Below, one piece after another: positions 27,894 through 38,900 of a DNA stretch of 49,931 nucleotides. The notes beneath the pieces were generated by a model. The model searched no databases and was not told the DNA's origin. It saw nothing but the letters and a program-made list of their open reading frames with translations. Source of the stretch: an uncultured Bacteroidales bacterium (lineage in GTDB: Bacteria > Bacteroidota > Bacteroidia > Bacteroidales > JAFGXI01); NCBI GenBank assembly GCA_947311115.1, contig CAMZKE010000002.1, positions 1-49,931 of the forward strand, read 5' to 3'. The position numbers and the translations under genes are program-made. Each line of letters opens with the position of its first letter. The first letter of the stretch is position 1.

Positions 27894-29705
27894 TTATTTA
27901 ATCTCTATAGTTAAGTCGTTTTTATATATAATTGTATTCAGTTGAGAATTTACAAAATGGTTTTTAAATTTTTCAAATTTAAACTTATAAATATACCCTT
28001 CTATTTCTGCATTTAGAATGCAATTACACATATTAGATTTGTACTTAACATAACTAGATATTAAAAGCTTAGAAATATCATATCCAATATATGAATAAGT
28101 AGTTGCCTCACAATTATATTCATCTTTATAAGATTTGTTAAAATCTAACACTTTTTCATTATTGTAATCAACATTTCTATTATTAAATACTGTTAAGTTT
28201 AAATTATGATAATATTCTGTTTGAATTTTGAATTTTAACCATTCTTTAAAACCAATTAAAATAATTGTATCGGTTAATGCTGCTACATGTAATTTAGTAA
28301 CTACATTTGTTACAAACCCTTCTTTAGTTGATAAAACTATTACAACATTGTGTTTTGTTTTGTCAATAAATGGTTTTAGCTTTTTTGTTTCTGTAAAGTT
28401 AATATTATGAATAGTAATCGAATCATTTCTTAATTTCCTAAGTTTTTGAGAGTATTTCCAAACAGTTTTTAAATTATCTTCAGAGCCATCTGAAATTACA
28501 ATATAATTAACGTCACCAATATTTGAAACGTAATCAGTAATCTTATTAAAAATTACATCTTTAGATGACTCTACCTGAATAAAAGAATAATCTTTGTTAA
28601 ATTTAGAAGATACATCAATCAATGGGTTAATTATAGGAACATTAACTGGCTTATATTTTAAAGCGGTATCAAAAGTATTCTGATAAATAGGTCCAATAAT
28701 AAAGTTTAATGATTTTATTTCAGGTTTAGACATAATTGCTTTAATCGTATAAACACTTTTTTTTGTATCATAAGCATATAAATCAATATTATAACCTTGT
28801 TCTTTCAGCTCTTTAAGTTTTATTAAAACTCCTTGGTAAAACTCGAAAAAAGGTTTTATTTTGGGGCGTTTATGTCCGTCTATTTTTAAATTGTTTTGCT
28901 CAATATTCAATGTTTTTATATCTAAATCGAATGGTAATAATAAGCCAATTTTTATTGTTTCAGATTTGTTAAAACTTTTTTCATCACAATTTATATTTAC
29001 AGTATCAATTATATTTTGTAAGGTATCTTTTGTATTAACGCTGTCTTTTTTCTCCCATAGCGAGTTGTTGATAAATTCTTTTGTTGGTATGTTAATTATC
29101 ATAGCTTTTTTTAGTCCACTTTCTTTTATTGATGGGTTGGCTTTTAGTATATCGTCTTGTGTTACATTGTATTTCTTAGATATAGAATATAAAGTTTCTC
29201 TCCTTTTAACCTTATGTTTTAAATAAGGCACATCAGTAAGTCTTGCTTCATGATTAATAGGCTTTTTGTGTTTTTTTATTTTAATTTCTTCGCCTACTTT
29301 TAAACCGTTTTTAGCATCAGGGTTGTCAGTAAAAAACTGTTCTTGACTTATTTCATATTTCTTTGTTATTGCATATACTGTTTGTCCTTTTTCTATTTTA
29401 ACATAAATATAATCAGGCGATTTTCGTAAAGGTCTGCCGGTTTGTTTAAATATTTTTAGCTCTTGTCCTAACTTTAAGCCATCAAATATTTCAGGGTTTT
29501 CAGAGGCTAATTGTTTTTCTGAAACACCATAAGCTTTACATATTGAATATATTGTTTCTCCTTTTTTTACAGTGTGAATGTAGTAATGCTTACCGTTTAT
29601 TATTCTAATAACTTCAGATTTTGCTACAGTATTATCTTGTGCAACTATTGTATTAGATAATATAAAAACACTAAATATTATTGTTATTATTTTTAAGTAT
29701 CTCAT
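27894..29705 (-). CDS. Secreted LysM protein with periplasmic-binding-protein-like domain
   Basis: The 603-residue protein has a signal peptide (residues 1-22, ending VAQ). Three LysM domains follow at about 42-86, 101-144 and 163-207, each with a variant of the KKGETIYSICKAYGVS pattern, and should bind peptidoglycan. From about 253 to the end it resembles a type 1 periplasmic-binding fold (IKIGLLLPFDL, FYQGVLIKLKELKEQGYNIDLYAYDT, LNFIIGPIYQN), as in Leu/Ile/Val-binding proteins and LpoA. No transporter genes adjoin it, so a cell-wall sensor or enzyme activator is more likely than nutrient uptake. It has its own promoter box and converges on the 58-codon gene. Confidence 0.8.
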   Translation of the reverse strand: MRYLKIITIIFSVFILSNTIVAQDNTVAKSEVIRIINGKHYYIHTVKKGETIYSICKAYGVSEKQLASENPEIFDGLKLGQELKIFKQTGRPLRKSPDYIYVKIEKGQTVYAITKKYEISQEQFFTDNPDAKNGLKVGEEIKIKKHKKPINHEARLTDVPYLKHKVKRRETLYSISKKYNVTQDDILKANPSIKESGLKKAMIINIPTKEFINNSLWEKKDSVNTKDTLQNIIDTVNINCDEKSFNKSETIKIGLLLPFDLDIKTLNIEQNNLKIDGHKRPKIKPFFEFYQGVLIKLKELKEQGYNIDLYAYDTKKSVYTIKAIMSKPEIKSLNFIIGPIYQNTFDTALKYKPVNVPIINPLIDVSSKFNKDYSFIQVESSKDVIFNKITDYVSNIGDVNYIVISDGSEDNLKTVWKYSQKLRKLRNDSITIHNINFTETKKLKPFIDKTKHNVVIVLSTKEGFVTNVVTKLHVAALTDTIILIGFKEWLKFKIQTEYYHNLNLTVFNNRNVDYNNEKVLDFNKSYKDEYNCEATTYSYIGYDISKLLISSYVKYKSNMCNCILNAEIEGYIYKFKFEKFKNHFVNSQLNTIIYKNDLTIEIK

Positions 29706-29740
29706 TAATATATTTATTATCAGGTTTATATAATGTTGTG

Positions 29741-29748
29741 CAAAAATA
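29741..29748 (-). promoter_or_regulatory. -7 promoter box of the LysM gene
   Basis: TATTTTTG on the minus strand matches TAnnTTTG and lies 35 bases upstream of the start codon. Confidence 0.5.
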
Positions 29749-29877
29749 GTAATTTATAAAGTTATTAAAAAGTATTGTTTATAAATAAAACTATCAACTA
29801 TAAATACATCTTGGTCTGTATAATTCGTTGATTTAAAAACTATTTTAAAAATAAACATAATATTGATTATTTTTTGT

Positions 29878-29885
29878 TAAATTTG
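29878..29885 (+). promoter_or_regulatory. -7 promoter box of the SprB-like gene
   Basis: TAAATTTG matches TAnnTTTG and lies 41 bases upstream of the ATG. The nearest TTG is only 12 bases upstream, too close to be a normal -33 element. Confidence 0.45.
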
Positions 29886-29926
29886 TTACAACCTATTGAG
29901 AAAATTATTTTATAAAATAAACACAC

Positions 29927-32900
29927 ATGAGAAAAACTTACTTTGCAAGTTTGATAGCTATTATAATTATGGCTTCAGGCAGTGCGTTCGCACAAGAGGT
30001 TGTTCATCCAACAAAAGTTACAACAGGTCATTTCTTAGGTAAATCAATACCTTTGAGAGATATTAAACCTGTAAAAAAGGATGATACTATAAAAGACAAG
30101 GGAATATCTTCAAACGAAAGAAACGAAGAAGAATTTGAACTAAATGAAAGTATGCGTGCTATTAGAGAGTATCCATACAAATCTACTGCTCAACCACAAG
30201 GACCAGACCCTGTATGGCAAAAAACAATGCCAAATAATAGGGCAGGAACTCGTGCTCCAATATTAAATTTTCAAGGGCAGAGCTCTCCTTACAATCCATC
30301 AGACTGTAATGGTTCTGTTGGGGCAAATCATTTTATGCAAGGAGTAAATAGCGATTACGAAATTTATGATAAAAACACAGGTAATGTTGTTGTTAGCTCT
30401 ACAGCTTTTAATACTTTATTTTCCGGTGTTACAGGTGCCGATAGAAATGATGGCGATATTATTGTTTTATATGATGATAATGCAGATCGTTGGTTTGCTT
30501 CAGAATTTTCCATTCCTTCACAATATGGTGGAGGAAATGATATGATGCTTATTGCTGTTTCTGAAACAAACGACCCAACAGGTTCTTGGTATCGATGGTC
30601 TTTCGATGTTGACGATATGCCCGACTATATGAAATTTGGTATTTGGGAAGATGGCTACTATATGGCAGATAACCACACGGGTGGAAACGATATTTATGTT
30701 TTTGAACGTAGTGTTATGTTAAACGGAGGAGCATCTCCTAAGATGATAGGTTTTGATAATCCAAATCGTCCTAATAGTGGTTTTCATTGTATTGAGCCCT
30801 TAGATAATGATGGTCAATTTGCACCGACAGGAACTCCGGGGCAATTTATTACAATTAATGACGACGCATGGGGAGGCGGAGGCGATGAACTTTGGATTTT
30901 TGAATGTAATGTTGATTGGAATACAACCTCAAACTCAACTTTTGCAAGAACTCAAACTATTACAGTTCCTGCATTTGATAGTGATTTTGGTAACAATATG
31001 GATAACATAGCTCAACCGGGTACAAGCCAGGAGCTTGATGCAATACCTCAAATATTAATGTATCGTGCTCAATACAGAAATTTTGGTACTACGCAAACAA
31101 TTGTTTGTGCACATACTGTTGATGTAGATAACACCGACCATGCAGGAGTTCGTTGGTATGAATTGCAAAATTCAGGTTCCGGTTGGAGTATTCGTCAAAG
31201 TGGTACTTATGCACCCGATGGCGATAGCCGTTGGATACCAAGTATCGCAATGGACGGACAGCATAATATTTCTTTAGCATATAGTATTTCAAGTACATCT
31301 ACTTATCCTGGAATAAGATATTGTGCACAATCAGCAGCTGAAAATGCAAATGCTACCGGTACTATGGATATAGCAGAAGAAGTTATCTTAAACGGAACAG
31401 CTTCTCAAACATCATCAAACCGTTGGGGAGATTATGCCGAACTTAGCGTTGACCCTGTTGATGATGTTACATTTTGGTTTACAACACAATACAGCAATAG
31501 TGGAGTAAAAACTCAAATTGCAAATTGGCGTTTTGGAAATCCACATCTACCTCCGGGAACAAATTTTGTAATTAATACTCCAAATACACTTATTCGTCCG
31601 GTTCCTCTTTTAGAAGGTGATGATGCAACATACACAAACCTAACTACCGGAACTGTTGATACTTGGGCGTGGGATATTCAAGGAGGAAACCCTTCTACTT
31701 CAACACAGCAAGACCCCGGCACAATAAACTATCCTACCGCAGGTTTATATTACACACAACTAACAGCAACAAATGCTGATGGTGATTCAACATTAAGACG
31801 TTCAGACTACATAAGAGTAATAGATCCAAATAATGTGTTTTGCGATACAATTGTTCAGTTTTATGGAACACCTTCAATATATACTTCAGCAAATGGTTAT
31901 GTTGGTGGAACAAACGAATATGATTGTAATGCTATAGCTGAAAAATTTGAAAATTTCACTCCATATAATAAATTAACAGGAGGTCGTTTCTTCTGGGCAA
32001 AAGCTACAAACGGAACATCTCCAAATGTAACATTTGCAGTTTGGGGCGATGATGGCTCCGGTAATCCTGGAACTCAGTTAGCAACAAAAACTATTGCCTT
32101 ATCAGATATTGTAAATGATGCTGCAACATTAGGTTACACTGATGTTGCCTTCGATACTGATGTTATTTTACCAGGTTCTGGTGCATTTTTTATTGGTTTT
32201 GAAATACCGGGAGATGCCGTATCTGGTGACACACTAGCTATAGTAACAAATAGCGATGGTGATGGAAATGATAACACAGGTTACAGCTTATATTCTTCAT
32301 GGACAGATTACTCTGCTTGGAATATGACACTTATGAATGCTATTTTTGCTTATGGTTGTTATGACCCTAACTTAGAACCTGTTGCAGATTTTGTCGGAAA
32401 TCCAACTACTGTAAATGCAGGTAGCACAGTAGATTTTACAGACTTATCTTATGGTGGAGCAGCTACATCATGGTCTTGGAGTTTTGCAGGAGGTACTCCT
32501 AATACATCAACTCAACAAAACCCAACAATAACCTACAATACTCCCGGATATTACGATGTAACTCTAACCGTTTCTAATGCTAACGGAACCGATACTGAAA
32601 CGAAAACTTCATACATACATGTTGTTGATGCAAACTCATGCTCATGTACAGATTTAGGGAATGTAGTTGGTAGCGAGGTGCTTTATAAAACAGGTGGTCC
32701 GGGTTACATTTCAGGAAATAACGAATATGGCGATTTAGCTAAAGCCGAATATTTTGATAATTATGCACCATATGCCAATTTAGAGGGGGCATATATTTCA
32801 TTTGGAATGGCTTATGTTAATAATCCTTCAACTAATATAACAATAAACGTTTATGCTGATGATGGCGGTAATTCAGGAAATGGAACATATTCTTATAGTC

Positions 32901-35900
32901 CCGGAACCGTTTTAGCTACAGCAACAGTAAATATTAATGATATAAAAACTGATATTGATAATGGAGATTCTACCTATGTTTCATTTGGTTCTTTATCAAT
33001 ACCCGGTAATTTTTATATTGGTTTTATAATTCCTGACCCAACTGGTGGCGGTGACTCTTTAGCTGTTAGAACAGGACAACAAGATGCTGGTACTGATAAA
33101 GGATGGGAACAATGGGATAATAATAATTGGTACTCGTATAATGAAGCCGGATGGGGTGGAAGCTTTAATAATGCAATTTATCCTGTAGTTTGTAATACAG
33201 GTGCTCCAATGCCTGATTTTGAAGCAAACAATACAATTATAGCAGCAGGTGGTGTTGTAGATTTTACTGATATATCTACTTGCTCTCCTACTTCGTGGGA
33301 TTGGAATTTCCAAGGAGGTACACCAAACACTTCAACACAACAAAATCCAAGTATTACATATAATACTGCAGGAACATACGATGTTACTTTAACTGCAACA
33401 AATGCTGATGGAAGTAATTCAGAGCAAAAAACTGCATACATTACAGTATTAGAGCCAATTGTTTGGTGGGATTTCCCTAATAATCCTGATAACGATTTAT
33501 CCGATGGCGGAATTCCTGCTAATGATGGAACAAAAAGTATAACAACTTTTGGAGGTGCCGGAGCACCTAGTTTTGGTGCAACTGGAGCTTCTACAAATGC
33601 GGCAATTGCTCGTACTTGGGGAAGTGGCGCAGATACAAAAGGGTGGCAAGTTGATTTTACTACAACAGGCTATGGTTCATTAATGCTTTATTCTAAGCAA
33701 AATGGCGATAATCGTTCTCCAAAAGATTGGAAAGTACAATATAGTACTGATGGTAGTAGTTGGACAGATTTACCAGGAGCAACTATAACTTGTGCTAACG
33801 ATTGGACAACAGGAGTATTAAACGGAGTTTCATTACCAGCTTCATTAGAAAATCAAGCCGATGTTTATCTACGTTGGATAATGACAACAAATGATGGTAT
33901 TGGAGGAAGTATTTTTAATACTAGAGACAATTTAATTGATGATATAATGGTGGTAGGAGTAGCAATAGGAACACCTCCTGTTGCAGATTTTACTGCTGAT
34001 AATACATCTATTTGTGAAGGTGCATCGGTAATATTTACCGATAACTCAACAAATACACCAACTTCATGGGCATGGAATTTTGGTGATGGAAATACATCAA
34101 CACAACAAAACCCAACGCATGTTTATACAAGTGCAGGAACTTACACTGTAGTATTAACTGCAACAAATGCTGCAGGAAGCGATACTCAAACAAAAACAGA
34201 TTATATTACTGTTTATGCAAACCCTACAGTAAGCACTTCAGTTACTGATGTAAATTGTTACGGTGGTAACGATGGAACTGCTACTGCAACAGGATCAAAC
34301 GGACAAACTCCTTACGGATATTCTTGGAATACCGGTGCATCAACAGCTACAATATCAGGTTTAACATCTGGAACATATAATGTAACTGTTACCGATGCAA
34401 ATACTTGTACAGCAACCGGTACTGCAACAGTTAATCAACCTGCATCTGCATTATCAGCTAATATTACTGCAACAACAAATGTTTCTTGTAATGGTGGTAG
34501 CGATGGTTCTGCAACAGTTTCTGCTAGCGGTGGAACATCTCCATATACTTATGAGTGGCCTTCTACAAATACAGGAACTACAGAAAGTAATTTAGCCTCA
34601 GGAAATTATATTGTAACTGTTACTGATGCTAATTCGTGTACAGCAACAGCAACAGCAACAATTTCAGAGCCTTCAACTGCTCTTTCTACTTCTATTTCGG
34701 GTAATGATGTAAATTGTAATGGTGGTAACGATGGTGATGCAAGTGTTACAGCTACAGGTGGAACATCACCTTATTCTTATAACTGGAGTAACGGAGGTTC
34801 TACAGCAACGATATCAAATCTAACTGCAGGAAATTATAACGTAACTATTACTGATGCTAACGGTTGTACAAGTACTGAAAGTATAACTATTAATGAACCT
34901 TCAACAGCCCTTTCTACTTCAATTAGTGGAAACGATGTAAATTGTAATGGTGGTAACGATGGTGATGCAACTGTTACTGCTACAGGTGGAACTACTCCTT
35001 ATTCTTATTCGTGGTCAACAGGTGGAAGTACTGATAATATAACAGGTTTATCACAAGGAACATATACTGTTACAGTAAGCGATGCTAACAGTTGTATAAG
35101 TACAGAGAGTATAACTATAAACGAACCTGCAAACGCACTTTCAACATCAATATCAGGTAATGACATAAGTTGTAATGGTGCTAACGATGGCGATGCAACT
35201 GTTGCTGCAATAGGAGGAACTACTCCTTATTCATATTCATGGTCAACAGGTGGAAGTAGTGATAACATAACAGGTTTATCACAAGGTACATATACTGTTA
35301 CAGTAAGCGATGCTAACAGTTGTACAAGTACCGAAAGTATAGTTATAAATGAGCCGACAACATTATCAACATCAATTTCCGGAACTAATGTAGATTGTAA
35401 CGGAAATAGCACCGGTAGTGCTAGTGTTACTGCAACAGGAGGAACAAGTCCTTATTCTTATGCATGGAACACAGGGGCAAGTACAAATACAATAAACAGC
35501 TTAACAGCAGGCAGTTATACTGTAACTGTTACCGATGCAAATAATTGTTCAAATAACGAAAGTATAAATATAACAGAACCTAATGCATTAACACTGTCAA
35601 TTGCAGGAACCGATGCAAGTTGTAATGGTAGTTCAGACGGTTCGGCAACCGCAACTGTTGGTGGAGGAACTTCTGCTTATAATTACTCATGGTCGTCAGG
35701 CGGAAGTAGTGCAACAGAAACCGGTTTAGGAACAGGAACATATAATTTAACTGTTACTGATGCTAATTCTTGTACAATTTCTGATAATGTTACTATAAAC
35801 GAACCAACAGCAATAGTGGTTTCTGAAACACATAATGATGCAACTTGCGGAAACTCTGATGGTAGTATAACAGCATCGGCAACAGGTGGTGCAGGTTCTT

Positions 35901-38900
35901 ATACTTACGCTTGGTCAAACGGAGGTAGTAGTGCTACAATCTCAGGTTTAAATGCAGGAACTTACACTGTAACAGTAACCGATGCTAATGCTTGTACTAA
36001 CAGTTTAGCTATATCAATAAGTAATATTGGAGGACCTTCATTAACAATGAGTAGCACCGATGTAACTTGTAATGGTGGTAACGATGGTTCAGCAGCAGTT
36101 TCAGCTACAGGCGGCACAACGCCTTATTCTTATTCGTGGTCAACAGGTGGAACTAACGATAATATATCCGGTTTAACCGCAAATAGTTATTCTGTAACTG
36201 TTACTGACGGAAACTCTTGCTCGGCAACAGGAAACGTAACTATCAATGAGCCAAGTGCGATTACTGCAATAGAAACAATTACTGATGTTGAATGCAACGG
36301 AGGTAATGATGGCGAAATTTCATTAGCTGTTTCAGGTGGAACAAATCCATATACTTTTGTATGGTCTAATTCATCTACATCTAACCCATTAACAGGGTTA
36401 CAAGCAGGAAATTATAATGTTACTGTTACTGATAATAATGCTTGCACTCAAACTTTTGCTAATTATATGGTAAATGAGCCAACAGCAATAATAGTAGCAC
36501 AAACAGTTACTGATGCAACTTGCTACGGTGGTAACGATGCTTCTGTAACACTTAATGTAAGTGGAGGTACAAGTCCATACACTTACGCTTGGTCAAGTGG
36601 AGGAAATGGTGCAACAGAAACCGGATTAAGTGCAGGAAACTATACTGTAACGGTAACTGATAATCATAACTGTTCTACAGTAGAAAATGTTACAGTTGGC
36701 GAAGGTGCAGAAATTATTCTTACAATGAACTCTACTGATGCAAGTTGTGGTTCATCAAACGGAACTGCTGATGTAAGTGTTACAGGTGGAACATCACCTT
36801 ATACATATTTATGGAACACAAGCGAAACAACTGATGCTATATCGGCACTTGCTGCAGGTACATATTCTGTAACTGTTACAGATAATAACTCTTGTACAGC
36901 AAATTCAAGTGTAAATGTAAATAATGTAGGTGGTCCTACCTTAACAGTGAACACTACTGATGTAAGTTGTTATGGCGGAAATGACGGTACTGCAAATGTT
37001 GTGGCTACAGGTGGTACAACTCCATATACATATGCTTGGTCATCAGGTGGAAACACTGATACAGAAACAGGATTAAGTACAGGTAGCTATACTGTTACAG
37101 TAACTGATGCTTCAACTTGTTCATCTACAAGTGTTGCAAATATTAATGAACCGGCTGAATTAATAGTTTCTGGTACAGTAAGTGATGCAACATGTGCCGG
37201 TTGTACCGATGGCTCAATATCATTAAATATTACCGGAGGAACAACTCCATATTCATATTCTTGGTCAGACGGAAGTTCTAATCAAGATATAACAAATGCA
37301 GGAGCAGGAAGTTACACTGTAACAGTTACCGATGCTAATGGCTGTCAAGCAATTGAAACATATAATATAAATGAACCAAACTCAATGACAATTACAATTG
37401 TGTCAACAACAGATGCAAGTTGTTACGGAGTTTGTGATGGTTCAGCTACAATATCTGTAGCAGGAGGTACAAGCCCATATTCTTATGCTTGGCCAAGTGG
37501 AAATGCAGGAACAACTGAAAACGGATTGTGTGCAGGAATTTGGACTGTTACTGTAACCGATGCAAGTGGTACTACTGCAATGCAAGATATTACTATTAAT
37601 GAACCAACTGAAATATCAAATACATTTACTGTAAACGATGCAAATTGCGGAGTTTCAGATGGCTCAATATCAACAAATGTAAGCGGTGGCACATCTCCTT
37701 ATAACTATGTTTGGAGTACAGGTTCTACAAACGATAATATTTCATCTGTTGGTGCAGGAACATATTATTTAACCGTAACTGATGCAAACTCTTGTCAAAA
37801 AATAGATAGTGCAGATGTTGGAAATATTGGAGGTCCTACTCTATCAATAACATCAACAAATGTTAGTTGTTTTGGTTTGTCAGATGGAAGTGCAACTGTT
37901 GTTGCAAATGGTGGTTCATCACCTTATACTTATGCATGGTCATCAGGTGGAAACACTGATACAGAAACAGGATTATCGGCATCAACATATACAGTAACTG
38001 TAACCGATGCAACATCTTGTATATCAACTGAAGATGTAACAATTTCAGAACCAACTGAAATTACAGCAATAGAAACTGTAACTGACGTAAGTTGTGCAGG
38101 TAGTAGTGATGGAAGTATTTCAATTAGTGTTTCAGGAGGTTCTTCTCCGTATAACTATAACTGGTCGAGTGGAGGAACAAACGCTACAGAAACAGGCTTA
38201 GCAGGTGGAGCATATTCTGTTACTGTTACCGACAATAATGCTTGTACTTTTGAGGCAACTTATACAGTTAACGAAGGTCCTGCACTGAATATGAGTGTAG
38301 TTTCAACAAGCGATGTAAGTTGTAATGGTGGAAACAATGGTTCTGCTATTGTTAATTTAGATGGAGGAACTGCTCCTGTTACATATACTTGGGATAACAG
38401 CTCAATAGGTAATACAATCTATAATCTTGAAGTTGGAACATATAATGTAACTGCCGTTGATGTAAATGGTTGTACTGCAAATACAAGTGTTACAATAAAC
38501 GAACCTACAGCAATGCAGATTGATGTAAATACTGTTGATGCTCATTGCGGAAACAGCGATGGTTCTGCTACAGTTGTTGCAAGTGGAGGAATATCACCAT
38601 ATAATTATTTATGGTCTGATGGTTCAACCGAAGATAATTTAACCAACTTGGCAATGGGAATATATATTGTAACTGTTACCGATGCAAACGGATGTCAGCA
38701 AGTTATCACTAATGTGATAAATAATACTAATGCTCCAATTATTACATTGGTTGGCTCAAATGTATATTGTAACGGAGATAGTACCGGAACAATTACATCA
38801 AATGTAACAGGCGGTACTCAGCCATATAGCTATTTATGGTCAACAGGAAGTACAGAGGATAATATTTACAATTTAGTTGCAGGAGATTATTTTGTATCTG

